From NCBI GenBank assembly GCA_942492715.1, contig CALOFW010000026.1, forward strand, positions 62,001 through 126,000: a stretch of DNA of 64,000 nt. The letters are read 5' to 3'. Made by a program: the position numbers and the translations under genes. The notes beneath the pieces were generated by a model. It saw nothing but the letters and a program-made list of their open reading frames with translations. It was not told the DNA's origin and did no database searches. The DNA comes from Sva-07 sp942492715. GTDB taxonomy: Bacteria; Actinomycetota; Acidimicrobiia; Acidimicrobiales; Ilumatobacteraceae. How positions within the stretch are numbered: the stretch's first letter is position 1; each line of letters starts with the position of its first letter. Below, one piece after another: positions 32,882 to 41,701 of the stretch.

Positions 32882-33012
32882 GTCCGAGGACGGCATCCGA
32901 ACACGCTGGACCTTCGATCCAAGATTGCGGATAGTGAATATCGGCCGCCCGAAGGGCATCCGTAGCGTTCACCCGGTTCCCGCACCGAAGGTGCGTACCC
33001 GAAGGAGACGAC

Positions 33013-33810
33013 ATGCGGACCCCCACGGCAACGACGATGCCCTTGCGCAGGCTGCAGTGGACCATGCTGGCGGGGGCGGTGGCGCTGTTGGCGGCTTGCG
33101 GTGGTGGCAACGGCAGCAGCCCGCTCACGAGCATCGATCCATCGTTGCCAGGGAGTGGCCAACCGGTCGCGACGGCACCTGCGCCGGAAGAACCCGCACC
33201 CGAAGAGCCCGCACCCGAAGAGCCCGCACCCGAAGAGCCCGCACCCGAAGAGCCCGCACCCGAAGAATCCGCACCCCAGGACGTAGCACCCGCTCCCGCC
33301 GACGAGGACGGGCTGACCAGCGAGCAGTGGGTGCTGATCATCGTGCTCGGATTCGTCGTGGTCGCGATCGTGATCGGGGCCACCGCGCTGGCCTCACGCC
33401 GCTCGCGCGACCGCGACGAACTGCGGCTGTCCCATCGACGGCGGTTGGACGACATCACCCGGAGTTGCCGATCGATCCACGACAGCGCGGTGTTGTCGAT
33501 CCTCCAGACGAACGACCCGACGATCCTCCAGACGAGCTTCGCTGCGGCCCGGGCCCAACTGATCGATCTCGAAGCGCGGATCGCGGGGCTGGCCGACGAA
33601 CTCACCGACGAACACGACCGCCGAGCACTCCACGAACTCGAACTTGCGGTCGCCGGAGTCCGAACGGCCCTCGAGTCCAACGTCGGCCTCCGAACGGACC
33701 CCGAGACACCCGGGCAATACGAGCTGCTCGAAGCATCCAATCGGACGGTTCTCTATCGAAGCGAGCAGCTCGAGTCCGCACTCCAGCAGACCCTGTACCT
33801 CGACCTGTAG
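33013..33810 (+). CDS. Lipoprotein with EPAPE repeats and a membrane segment
   Basis: ATG 33013 follows GAAGGAGA. 265 residues. Signal region WTMLAGAVALLAAC gives a lipobox at the Cys. A linker of six EEPAP-type repeats (about 58-88) leads to a second hydrophobic segment (QWVLIIVLGFVVVAIVIGATAL). A soluble helical domain follows (about 135-265; IHDSAVLSIL, FAAARAQLIDLEARIAGLADELTDEHDRRALHELELAVAGV). The helical part may be a coiled coil. No known family; it may span the wall from the membrane. Confidence 0.75.
   Translation: MRTPTATTMPLRRLQWTMLAGAVALLAACGGGNGSSPLTSIDPSLPGSGQPVATAPAPEEPAPEEPAPEEPAPEEPAPEEPAPEESAPQDVAPAPADEDGLTSEQWVLIIVLGFVVVAIVIGATALASRRSRDRDELRLSHRRRLDDITRSCRSIHDSAVLSILQTNDPTILQTSFAAARAQLIDLEARIAGLADELTDEHDRRALHELELAVAGVRTALESNVGLRTDPETPGQYELLEASNRTVLYRSEQLESALQQTLYLDL
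33187..33276 (+). repeat. Six tandem 15-bp units coding EEPAP
   Basis: GAAGAGCCCGCACCC repeated six times; the first and last units each differ by one base. The unit length is a multiple of three, so copy-number change would lengthen the linker in frame. Confidence 0.85.
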
Positions 33811-33938
33811 CTCCTGGAAGCGGGGTCGGCCGCCTACCAGTGCTGGGCTCAGCCCGTCACCCGCACCCACGGGTCACCAGCGTGCTCGCCGGGTCCGGCA
33901 ACAGAGATGGTTCAGGCTTCCTGCTAGAGCTACCCGCG

Positions 33939-34420
33939 CCTTACTACTTGTAACAGGTGGCGAACGGCCTCGAGGAGTACTACACGGGTGCCGGGGAGGC
34001 GCCCGGTGTCTGGGTCGGCACCAGGGTCGAGTCACTCGGGCTGGTCGGCGAGGTCGAGCCGGCTCACCTTCGCGCCGTGCGTGCGGGGCTCACGCCGCGT
34101 ACCGGATTGACCCCGGACGGCACGACGCTGCATGCTCATCCCCGCCAGGTCCCAGGCTTCGATCTGATGTTCTCGGTGCCCAAGTCGGTGTCGGTCGCCT
34201 ACGCCCTCGCCAACCGACGCGTGCAGCATCTGATCGTCACGGCCTGCGAGGCGACACTCGCAGAGACGTTGGGCTGGTTGGAGCGCGAGGCGTGCTTCGT
34301 GCGGCGGAGAACGAACAAGCCTGCCGAGCGAGCACGCTTCTACGACGCAGTCGGCATCAGCGGGACCTACGAACCGCAGGTCAACCGCTTGATCCTGACC
34401 ACACACCCTGTTGCGCATAG
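33939..34420 (+). pseudogene. MobF (TrwC-like) relaxase, N-terminal relic
   Basis: The frame reads PYYL, a TAA at 33951, then QVANGLEEYYTGAGEAPGVW and later AGLTPRTG, VPGFDLMFSVPKSVSVAYAL, and LGWLEREACFVRR. This is the start of TrwC/MobF relaxases, which nick plasmid oriT. The His-rich metal site that should come after the FVRR block is missing and the rest is gone. An in-frame stop and the truncation make it a relic of a conjugative element. It sits just before tRNA-Leu. Confidence 0.8.
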
Positions 34421-34480
34421 GTTCGTGTCGGAGGACCGGTCGGCAGGGTCACGTACCGGTCATTGGCGCCTCACGGCGTT

Positions 34481-34523
34481 CTCGTGAACTCGTTGCGCAC
34501 AGAGACCGCAACTCGTTCACGAG
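34481..34523. terminator. 17-bp hairpin downstream of tRNA-Leu
   Basis: CTCGTGAACTCGTTGCG pairs with CGCAACTCGTTCACGAG around a nine-base loop, with a two-base mismatch inside. It lies 14 bases beyond the tRNA 3' end on the minus strand. A related hairpin at 18128 has the same outer stem and flank (AGAACGG). Confidence 0.6.
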
Positions 34524-34536
34524 AACGGGGAACGAC

Positions 34537-34625
34537 TGGTGTCGGAGGGGGGACTTGAACCCCCACGCCCATAAGTAGGGCACTAGCACCTCAAGCTAGC
34601 GCGTCTGCCATTCCGCCACTCCGAC
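34537..34625 (-). tRNA. tRNA-Leu (anticodon GAG)
   Basis: The acceptor stem GTCGGAG pairs with CTCCGAC, followed by an encoded ACCA. The anticodon loop TTGAGGT in stem GCTAGC/GCTAGT gives GAG (Leu, codons CUC/CUU). The T arm is GGGGGTTCAAGTCCCCC, and a long variable arm is present as expected for tRNA-Leu. It lies beside a relaxase relic, and its 3' end recurs in the 18-20 kb island, so it may be an integration site. Confidence 0.95.
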
Positions 34626-34683
34626 GTGGTTTGGGTCTGTGACCCTATCTCCCGCAGCGAGGAGTGCCACCGATCCGAACGAC

Positions 34684-34920
34684 CTAGTCGTACAGGAAGG
34701 GCAGCGCCATCACCGTGAAGAGCCAGATCAGTGCGAAGACGAACGTGATCCGGTTCAGGTTGCGCTCGGCTGCCGTCGACCCGAGGGCCGCACCGCCACC
34801 GCCGCCGAACATGTCCGACAGGCCGCCACCACGACCGCTGTGCATGAGGATGCCAGCGATCAGGGCGCCCATCGACACGATGTTGATGGCGAGGGTGATG
34901 TAGAGCATGACGTCGCGCAC
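34684..34920 (-). CDS. secG: Preprotein translocase subunit SecG
   Basis: Small membrane protein with two helices: MLYITLAINIVSMGALIAGILMHSGRGGGLSDMFGGGGGAALG and NRITFVFALIWLFTVMALPFLYD. HSGRGGGLSDMFGG is the SecG loop. SecG assists SecYE and SecA in protein export through the membrane. I prefer GTG 34920 with AGGA nine bases upstream; ATG 34908 (MLYIT) is the alternative. In relatives secG follows tpiA; here the opp operon and a PH-like gene lie between. Confidence 0.88.
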   Translation of the reverse strand: MRDVMLYITLAINIVSMGALIAGILMHSGRGGGLSDMFGGGGGAALGSTAAERNLNRITFVFALIWLFTVMALPFLYD

Positions 34921-34931
34921 GGTCGACAATC

Positions 34932-35456
34932 CTACCGGTGCCCGGCGCCGTCCGGCGCCCACTTGCGACGCCGGTACCACCATGTCGGCGCCGTTCCAGC
35001 GGGTGGTTCCGGGGTGGTCGCCAGCAGATCGTCCGCACGGTCTCCGAGCGCCCGCTGCACCGACTCGAACTCCTCCAACGACTCGCAGCGGTCCGTCAGC
35101 AGGTACCGACGCCGCCCGATCACGGCCACCAGGCCGCCATACGCAAGCTTGCGGAACCCCGACACCAGACCAGGACGGGTACGCGACAGCTTCTCGATGC
35201 GATCCCACGACAGCCGTTGGCGACGCAGCACCATGTGGCGAGTCACGGCATCGGCATCGAACGTCGACGCCACCGGATAGTCGAACAGGACGATTCCGAC
35301 GAGCACCACTCCGAACACGAACGTCGCAGTCGGAAGCACGCCCCAACCGGCGCTCGCCACCACGAGAACACCCGCCAGGAGAACCGTCGTCGAACCGATC
35401 GCCGAAGCGATGATCCCCCGCCACGTCGAGTGCAGGGTCACCGACCCGTCGGCCAC
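34932..35456 (-). CDS. PH-domain-like membrane protein
   Basis: GTG start at 35456, one base after the ATPase gene stop. 174 residues. Two N-terminal membrane segments (IIASAIGSTTVLLAGVLVVA, LPTATFVFGVVLVGIVLF) precede a domain with FDADAVTRHMVLRRQRLSWDRIEKLSR and YGGLVAVIGRRRYLLTDRCESLEEFE. This is the layout of bacterial PH-domain (DUF3093/PH6-like) proteins. The tail is rich in Pro, Trp and Arg. It may be co-transcribed with the opp genes and secG. Function is unknown. Confidence 0.7.
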   Translation of the reverse strand: MADGSVTLHSTWRGIIASAIGSTTVLLAGVLVVASAGWGVLPTATFVFGVVLVGIVLFDYPVASTFDADAVTRHMVLRRQRLSWDRIEKLSRTRPGLVSGFRKLAYGGLVAVIGRRRYLLTDRCESLEEFESVQRALGDRADDLLATTPEPPAGTAPTWWYRRRKWAPDGAGHR

Positions 35457-35457
35457 G

Positions 35458-36543
35458 TCAGTCGCCGGCGATTTCGACCTTGCGACCGAGCTGCACCGTC
35501 CGCTCCAGCAGGGTCTCCCCCGGCTGCAACGCGAAGTGGCAGGCGACGGTGTGACCAGGTGCGATTTCGGTCAGCTCCGGAGTCTCCTGCGAGCACACGT
35601 CCTGCGCGATCGGGCACCGAGTGTGGAACCGGCATCCGGACGGCGGGTTCGCGGGGCTCGGCACATCCCCCTGGAGGATGATCCGGCGCCGGGCCCGCTC
35701 GCGGCGAGGATCGGCGATCGGCACGGCAGACAACAGCGACTGGGTGTACGGATGCGCCGGCGACTCGTAGAGCGTGTCACGGTCCGCGAGTTCGGCGATG
35801 CGCCCGAGATACATCACGCCGACACGGTCGCTGGTGTGGCGCACCACCGACAGGTCGTGGGCGATGAAGATGAAGCTCAGCTGGTACTCGTCCTGGATCT
35901 CGTCGAGCAGGTTGAGCACCTGGGCCTGGATGCTGACGTCGAGGGCCGACACCGGCTCGTCGAGGACGATCACCTTCGGACGCAGAGCGAGCGACCGGGC
36001 GATGCCGATGCGCTGGCGCTGCCCGCCGGAGAACTCGTGCGGGTACCGGTTGCCGTGCTCGGGCAGGAGCCCCACCCGGGTCAGGAGCTCACCGACGCGG
36101 TCTCGCGCCTCTTTCTTCGGAACGCCGTGGATCTTCATCGGCTCGCCGACGATCTCACGGATCGGCAGCCTGGGGTTGAGCGATGCGTACGGATCCTGGA
36201 ACACCATCTGCAGGTCGCTGCGCAACTGGCGCAACCGCTTCTTCGACGCGGTGGTGACGTTCTCGGTTCCGAACATCACGGTGCCCGACGTGGGCTCCAT
36301 CAGGCGCAGCAACGATCTCCCGAGCGTGCTCTTGCCGCAGCCCGATTCGCCGACGATGCCGAGCGTCTCGTGGCGCATCAGGTCGAGCGTGACGCCAGAC
36401 ACCGCCTGGACCGATCCCACCTGGCGTCGGAACACTCCGGCCCGAATCGGGAACTCCATCACCAGGTCCTGGATCTCGAGGATCGGGGCATCCTCGTCGA
36501 CGCCGGTCAGCGCGCCGGAGTCGTACAGCGAGGCGGTTGTCAT
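35458..36543 (-). CDS. Peptide ABC transporter ATP-binding protein (OppF-type)
   Basis: ATG 36543 overlaps the previous stop (ATGA). 361 residues. Walker A GESGCGKSTLGRSL, Q-loop FQDPYASLNP, signature FSGGQRQRIGIARSL, Walker B VIVLDEPVSALD and H-loop IAHDLSVV. The oligopeptide C-terminal extension carries Cys pairs (GCRFHTRCPIAQDVC) that can bind an iron-sulfur cluster. It powers peptide import with the OppD-type protein. It is the last of a five-gene A-B-C-D-F order. Confidence 0.93.
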   Translation of the reverse strand: MTTASLYDSGALTGVDEDAPILEIQDLVMEFPIRAGVFRRQVGSVQAVSGVTLDLMRHETLGIVGESGCGKSTLGRSLLRLMEPTSGTVMFGTENVTTASKKRLRQLRSDLQMVFQDPYASLNPRLPIREIVGEPMKIHGVPKKEARDRVGELLTRVGLLPEHGNRYPHEFSGGQRQRIGIARSLALRPKVIVLDEPVSALDVSIQAQVLNLLDEIQDEYQLSFIFIAHDLSVVRHTSDRVGVMYLGRIAELADRDTLYESPAHPYTQSLLSAVPIADPRRERARRRIILQGDVPSPANPPSGCRFHTRCPIAQDVCSQETPELTEIAPGHTVACHFALQPGETLLERTVQLGRKVEIAGD

Positions 36544-37535
36544 GACATCGCCTCCACGCCCATGCCGATCTCGGCGGTCCGGTGACAACGGCTCGCATGG
36601 GCCTCGCCGACCAGCACGATCGGTGGGTCGGATGCCGCACACTCGTCGACGGCCAACGAGCATCGGGGCCGGAACGCGCAGCCCGAGGGCGGATTGAGCA
36701 GGCTCGGCGGGTTGCCCGGAATCGCCTCGAGCGAGTCCTTCACGCCCTCGAGGTCGGGAATCGAGTTGAGCAGCGCCATCGTGTACGGATTGCGCGACTC
36801 GTAGAAGATGTCGTCGAGATCGCCGGTCTCCATCAGGCGGCTCGCATACATCACCTGCACACGATCGGCGGATCCGGCGACGAGGCCGAGGTCGTGGGTG
36901 ATCAGCATCATCGCCGAGCCCGTCGCCTGCTGGACGTCGTGGAGGACCTCCATCACCTGGGCCTGCACGGTCACGTCGAGAGCAGTGGTCGGCTCGTCGG
37001 CGATCAGCAGCTTCGGGTCGTTGCAGATCGCCATGGCGATCATCGCCCGCTGGCGCATACCTCCGGAGAACTCGTGGGGATGCTGCGAGGCACGACGCTT
37101 CGGTTCCGGCACGCCGACCAACTGGAGGAGATCGACGGCGCGATCCCAGGCCGCCTGCTTGGACGTCGCCGTGTGCACTCGAATCGCTTCGGCGATCTGC
37201 TCGCCGACCGTGTACACCGGGTTCATCGCGGTCATCGGATCCTGGAAGATCATCGCCACGTCGCGACCACGGATCGAACGCATCTCCTCTTCCGAGAGCG
37301 CGAGCACGTCGATGCCGTCGAAGTTCACGCTGCCGGTGATCTCGGTGTTCTTCGGATGCAAGCGCATCAGCGCCAACGCGGTGACCGACTTGCCCGAGCC
37401 GGACTCGCCGACGACGGCGAGCACCTCGCCGGAGCTGATCTCGAAACTGATGTCCGTGACCGCACGGACCACACCGGCATCGGTGCGGAACGCAACGGTC
37501 AGATCGTCGACCTTCAACAGTGGGGACTGATCCAC
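36540..37535 (-). CDS. Peptide ABC transporter ATP-binding protein (OppD-type)
   Basis: I chose GTG 37535 (VDQSPLLKVDDLTV), with GAGAGG upstream and the OppC stop one base away. 331 residues. Walker A GESGSGKSVTALAL, Q-loop FQDPMTAMNP, signature FSGGMRQRAMIAMAI, Walker B LLIADEPTTALD, H-loop THDLGLVA. The C-terminal GCAFRPRCSLAVDEC matches the OppD/DppD extension. It energises peptide uptake from the cytoplasmic side. It overlaps the following gene by four bases. Confidence 0.93.
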   Translation of the reverse strand: MDQSPLLKVDDLTVAFRTDAGVVRAVTDISFEISSGEVLAVVGESGSGKSVTALALMRLHPKNTEITGSVNFDGIDVLALSEEEMRSIRGRDVAMIFQDPMTAMNPVYTVGEQIAEAIRVHTATSKQAAWDRAVDLLQLVGVPEPKRRASQHPHEFSGGMRQRAMIAMAICNDPKLLIADEPTTALDVTVQAQVMEVLHDVQQATGSAMMLITHDLGLVAGSADRVQVMYASRLMETGDLDDIFYESRNPYTMALLNSIPDLEGVKDSLEAIPGNPPSLLNPPSGCAFRPRCSLAVDECAASDPPIVLVGEAHASRCHRTAEIGMGVEAMS

Positions 37536-37536
37536 G

Positions 37537-38505
37537 TCAGCCTCTCTCGTTCTTCGAACGGGGATCGAGGGCATCGCGCATGCCGTCACCCAGGAAGTTC
37601 ACACACAACACGATCATCACGATGAAGAAGCCGGGCGTCAGCACGCGGATCGGATCGTTGTCGATGTTGCCCTTGGCGTCGGCAACGAGGGTGCCGAGCG
37701 ATGCATTGGGGGGCTGGACGCCGAGACCGAGGAACGACAGGGTGCTCTCGAGCACGATCACCGTGCCGAGCAGCAGCGTCACCTCGACCACCACCGGGCC
37801 CACGACGTTGGGCAGCACGTGGCGGAAGATGATGCGCATGTGCGACGCCCCCGCGGCACGTGCCGCGAGGATGTACTCCTGTTCCTTGATCGACAGCACC
37901 ACGCCGCGTACGACTCTGGCGATTCGTGTCCACAGCAACAGCGACAGCACGATCGCCAGGCTGGTCGCATTGCCCCCCGAGTACTTCGAGAAGATCGACA
38001 GCACGATCAGCGCCGGCACGATCAACACCATGTTGATCACCTGAGAGATGAAGATGTCGGTGCCCTTGGCGAAGTATGCGGCGAGGGCACCGAGCAGGGT
38101 GCCGACCGCGGTGGCGAGAATCGCAGCGATGAACCCGATCCGCAGCGAGTAGAGGCCGCCCTGCGCGGTGCGGACGAACAGGTCGCGACCGATCTCGTCG
38201 GTGCCGAACCAGTGGTCGGACGACGGACCCTGGAGACGGTCGGCGATGTTGCGCTCGTCGAACTCCCATGGGCTGAGCATCGGACCGGCGATGAACAGCA
38301 GCAGGATCACGACCAGGCCGATGGCACCGATGATCGCCATGCGGTGGTGACGGAACCGTTTCCAGGCCAGCCAGCCGAACGTCTGCGGCGCCTCGGTGAG
38401 CCCCTCGACCTCGCCGGCGGAGAACACCGGGACGTGGTGTTCGTAGCGCTCGCTGTCGAAGTACTCCGGGTCCAGGTTCTCCTGGTCGAATGTGCTCTTG
38501 GCCAT
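37537..38505 (-). CDS. Peptide ABC transporter permease (OppC-type)
   Basis: I chose ATG 38505 (MAKSTFDQENLDPEY). 322 residues. A cytoplasmic N terminus ends in WKRFRHHRMAIIGAIGLVVILLLFIAG, the OppC first helix. PSSDHWFGTDEIGRDLFVRTAQGGLYSLRIG is the family's periplasmic block, and the EAA loop is EQEYILAARAAGASHMRIIFRHVLPN. About six helices. It pairs with the OppB-type permease. The frame is open upstream but inside the OppB gene. Confidence 0.92.
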   Translation of the reverse strand: MAKSTFDQENLDPEYFDSERYEHHVPVFSAGEVEGLTEAPQTFGWLAWKRFRHHRMAIIGAIGLVVILLLFIAGPMLSPWEFDERNIADRLQGPSSDHWFGTDEIGRDLFVRTAQGGLYSLRIGFIAAILATAVGTLLGALAAYFAKGTDIFISQVINMVLIVPALIVLSIFSKYSGGNATSLAIVLSLLLWTRIARVVRGVVLSIKEQEYILAARAAGASHMRIIFRHVLPNVVGPVVVEVTLLLGTVIVLESTLSFLGLGVQPPNASLGTLVADAKGNIDNDPIRVLTPGFFIVMIVLCVNFLGDGMRDALDPRSKNERG

Positions 38506-38513
38506 CGGGGTCC

Positions 38514-39470
38514 TCAGTCCAGTCGAATCCGGGGGTCGAGCACGCCGTACATGATGTCGGCGACGAGGTTGAAGAAGACGGTGATCAACCCGGTGAACAA
38601 CACGATGCCGAGGATCAGGTAGATGTCGGCGTCGTTGAGGCCGCGAACGAACGCAGGGCCGAGGCCGGGCCAGGAGAAGATGCTCTCGGTCACGATCGAC
38701 CCACCGAGCAGCGCCGAGAAGTTGAGCGCCCACAGCGTGACGAGCGGGATGAGCGCATTGCGCAGTGCGTGCTTCCACACCACCCGTTTCTCGGGAAGCC
38801 CCTTCGCTCGGGCGGTACGGATGTAGTCCTGGTTGAGGGTCTCCAGCATCGACGCTCGCCCGAAGCGGCTGTCGGCGGAGATGAAGAGGATCGACAGTGA
38901 CATCACCGGGAGCGCGATGTCGCGCAGGAGTTCGATGAAGTTCTCGTTGGTCTTGCGGCCGGTGTTGAAGGGTTTGACTCCGAACCAGTTCTCCAGCTGC
39001 ACGCCGAAGATGTTCTGGATCAGCAAGGCGAGCACGAACGAGGGGAAGGCGAGGCCGAAGAAGGCCAGGCCGGTGAGGAGGTAGTCGCCCTTCGAGTACT
39101 GGTGCCGGGCCGAGTACACCGACAGCAGGAGTGCGACGACGGCGCTGATGATGAAGGCCGGGACGGCGATCAGGGCGGTGTTCCAACCGCGGTCGACGAT
39201 GATCTCGCTGACCGGCTCACCGATGCTGCTCGAGGTACCGAGGTCGCCGCTGAGCACGTCGCCGAACCAGATGAAGGGACGCATCCACACGTTGACGTCG
39301 AGGTTGTACACCTCGGTGATCTGATCGAAGCCGTCCTGGCAGCGCGGCAGACAGAGGTAGAACCCCGACCGAGGGTCGGTGGTGAGTGAGATCCCGACGT
39401 GGACCAGGTACAGCGCAATGATCAACAGGGGGATCGTTGCCAGGAGACGTCTGGTGATGTAGGCGAACAC
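38514..39470 (-). CDS. Peptide ABC transporter permease (OppB-type)
   Basis: GTG start at 39470, 318 residues. Opens MFAYITRRLLATIPLLIIALYLVHVGISL as OppB/DppB permeases do. About six helices; EAA loop NQDYIRTARAKGLPEKRVVWKHALRNALIPLVTL. The YLCLPRCQDGF segment in the first outer loop holds a Cys pair that could form a disulfide, which I have not noted in other members. It forms the channel with the OppC-type protein. Confidence 0.92.
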   Translation of the reverse strand: MFAYITRRLLATIPLLIIALYLVHVGISLTTDPRSGFYLCLPRCQDGFDQITEVYNLDVNVWMRPFIWFGDVLSGDLGTSSSIGEPVSEIIVDRGWNTALIAVPAFIISAVVALLLSVYSARHQYSKGDYLLTGLAFFGLAFPSFVLALLIQNIFGVQLENWFGVKPFNTGRKTNENFIELLRDIALPVMSLSILFISADSRFGRASMLETLNQDYIRTARAKGLPEKRVVWKHALRNALIPLVTLWALNFSALLGGSIVTESIFSWPGLGPAFVRGLNDADIYLILGIVLFTGLITVFFNLVADIMYGVLDPRIRLD

Positions 39471-39523
39471 GGTGTGAGGGACCTCGGACGGAGACAGTAG
39501 ACGACAGATGATCAGATGTTGAA

Positions 39524-39545
39524 CGGGGCCCCTTGCGGGGCCCCG
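39524..39545 (-). terminator. Strong GC hairpin between oppA-type and oppB-type genes
   Basis: CGGGGCCCC TTGC GGGGCCCCG: nine base pairs with a four-base loop and no U-tract. It may stabilise the binding-protein mRNA or end part of the transcription, giving more binding protein than permease. Confidence 0.6.
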
Positions 39546-39583
39546 TCCTACATCTCACATGGTGTTACAAGGTGTTCGGTTGA

Positions 39584-41473
39584 TCAGTTCGCGAACTGGA
39601 AGTCCGCAACGTTGGTCAACGGGCCCGCACCCTGGGCGTCGGGAGCAACACCGGCCTGCGCGAGCGCCTGGGTGTAGCCGTAGAACGACGGCTTCTGGGT
39701 GAGCGGGAGCATGAAGAGACCCTGCACCGGGTCGCTCTCCAGCGTGGTGACGAACTTGTCCAGCTCGTTGTAGCACGCTGCACGCTCGTCGGCGTCGACG
39801 GTCGCATCGCACTCGTCGGCGAGGGCCTCGAATTCGTCGTTGGCGAACCCGTACGGGTTGTTCTCGCCACCGGCGCGGTACGAAGCGGTCTGGCCGCCGG
39901 GCCACGGGCCACCGACCCATGCGAACTGGGTGATGTCCCAGATGTCGCAGTTGCCGGCGGTGCCGCCGCTCGTCGAGCACTCGATCGAGCCCTCGGAGAA
40001 CGGCACTTCGTTGAAGTAGGCGCCGCCTTCGACGTTGTCGATGGTGATCTCGATGCCGGCGTCCTTCATCTGGGCCTGGATGAGCTCCTGCTGGATCTCA
40101 CGCAGACGGTTGCCGCCGGTCGTGCCGACCCGGAGGCTGAGCACGCCGTCTTCGGGGTGCTCGTAGATGCCGTCGCCGTTGAGGGTGTAGCCGGCCGACT
40201 CGAGCGCGGCAGCTGCCGACTCGATGTCGCCCGCACCGTAGCCGGCGTCGCCGGCGTGGTTCTCGTACGTCGACTGGTTGGACAGCCAGTAGGTGTTGCC
40301 CAGACCCTCGGCCGGCAGTGTGTCGCCGAACAGCGGGGTGTAGAGGCCGGCCATGACTTCGCTCTTGTCCATCGCGTAGGCGAGCGCCTCACGAACCTCG
40401 GGCTTGCTGAGGTGCGTGTTGTTGAGGTTCAGGCCCCAGTGCTCGAAGACCGGGCCAGCGGAGCTGGACACCGTGAAGGTGGCGTCGCTGGCGAGTTCCT
40501 CGAACGCGAGCTGCGGCTGGGTCATGACGATCTGCGCTTCGCCGGCCTTCAGCGCGTTGATCTGCGCGTCGGTGTCGGTCACGAAGTTGATCTGCACGCC
40601 GTCGACGAACGCAACGCCGTCGTTCTTGGCGTCGGGGCTGTTCGAGCCGAAGTAGTTGTCGTTGCGCACCAGGTTCATCTGGACGCCCTTCTCCCACGAA
40701 TCGAAGATCATGGGGCCGGACGATGCAATGACCTCGCCATCGACGGTCCATTCGCGGAGTGCGTCGTTGAGCTCGGCCGCAGCGGTGGCGGGATCCTCGG
40801 AGAACTGGTGCATCGGGTACACCTCGTTGAGCACGCCCTGCCAACCGGCGTAGAACGACTCCCAGGTGATGCTGAACTCGGTCGGGCTGGTCACCGTGAA
40901 GTCGGTGACGGTGTCCCAACCGGTGCGGTCGCCGAACAGGTAGATGTAGTTCGGATCGCCCTCCTCGTCGGTGCCGTCGGCCGCCATGATGGCGTCGTAG
41001 GTCCACTTGACGTCGTCGGCGGTCAGGTCGTCGCCGTCGCTCCACACGAGGCCGTCACGCAGCGTGAAGTCTGCGGTGACGGTGCCGTCGTCGTTCTCGG
41101 TGACGGTCGCCTCGCCGTCGAGCAGCTCGGGGTAGTACTCGGTCGCTCCCGAGATGCCGTGCAGACCCTCGAGCATCGCGGAACGGATCCACGAGGTGAT
41201 CGAGAGGTTGTTCTCGGGATCGTCGAGGTGCAGGTCGGGCGGCTCCTGCTCGTGCGCCCAGATCAGGGTGCCACCATCGGCGCCCTCGACCATCGCATCG
41301 GTGGTCTCGGTCTCGCCGCCTTCGGTGGTGTCGGTTGCGGTGGTGTCGCCGGTTTCGGCGGCATCGGTACCGTCGGGTGCGCTGGTGTCATCGTCGCTGC
41401 CACAGGCTGCGAAGATCAACGCCGACGCGGCCGCAACGGCGAGGAGCTTGGCGCTCCGTCGTGTCGTGTTCAC
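39584..41473 (-). CDS. Peptide ABC transporter substrate-binding lipoprotein (family 5)
   Basis: GTG 41473 follows AGGAGG. 629 residues. The signal KLLAVAAASALIFAAC gives a lipobox at Cys23, then a Thr/Glu-rich linker (about 25-68). The body matches family 5 binding proteins: WAHEQEPPDLHLDDPEN, YYPELLDGEATVTENDDGTVTADFTLRDGLVWSDGDDLTADDVKWTYDAI, and NNTHLSKPEVREALAYAMDK. It would catch peptides or similar ligands outside the membrane for the permeases downstream. The ligand cannot be told. Confidence 0.93.
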   Translation of the reverse strand: MNTTRRSAKLLAVAAASALIFAACGSDDDTSAPDGTDAAETGDTTATDTTEGGETETTDAMVEGADGGTLIWAHEQEPPDLHLDDPENNLSITSWIRSAMLEGLHGISGATEYYPELLDGEATVTENDDGTVTADFTLRDGLVWSDGDDLTADDVKWTYDAIMAADGTDEEGDPNYIYLFGDRTGWDTVTDFTVTSPTEFSITWESFYAGWQGVLNEVYPMHQFSEDPATAAAELNDALREWTVDGEVIASSGPMIFDSWEKGVQMNLVRNDNYFGSNSPDAKNDGVAFVDGVQINFVTDTDAQINALKAGEAQIVMTQPQLAFEELASDATFTVSSSAGPVFEHWGLNLNNTHLSKPEVREALAYAMDKSEVMAGLYTPLFGDTLPAEGLGNTYWLSNQSTYENHAGDAGYGAGDIESAAAALESAGYTLNGDGIYEHPEDGVLSLRVGTTGGNRLREIQQELIQAQMKDAGIEITIDNVEGGAYFNEVPFSEGSIECSTSGGTAGNCDIWDITQFAWVGGPWPGGQTASYRAGGENNPYGFANDEFEALADECDATVDADERAACYNELDKFVTTLESDPVQGLFMLPLTQKPSFYGYTQALAQAGVAPDAQGAGPLTNVADFQFAN

Positions 41474-41566
41474 GTATGTGTCCTCCTGGAAGATGGATAT
41501 GAAACAGGGAAGTCGTGCGCCGCGGGAACCGCCCGGCAGTACCGGCGTTCAACTACGGCTGAACAG

Positions 41567-41595
41567 CTTCGAACCCCCTCCCCGGTGGTTCGAAG
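41567..41595 (-). terminator. Hairpin between tpiA and the opp operon
   Basis: CTTCGAACC and GGTTCGAAG pair perfectly (9 bp) around an 11-base loop, 107 bases after tpiA and 94 before the oppA-type start. It may be a terminator or an operator of the opp operon. Confidence 0.5.
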
Positions 41596-41701
41596 TCACG
41601 CGACCATATCAGCGTGTGTTACCCAGCGGTAGGAGGCCCTGTTTCCTGTGTGTGAAAAGTCAAGGGCGCGATGGGAGGACACCCGGTCGCGACCGAGCGC
41701 C

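Noticed and set aside
40157..41632. 491-codon plus-strand frame opposite the oppA-type gene
   Set aside because: Antisense shadow; the minus strand has a lipobox and binding-protein motifs.
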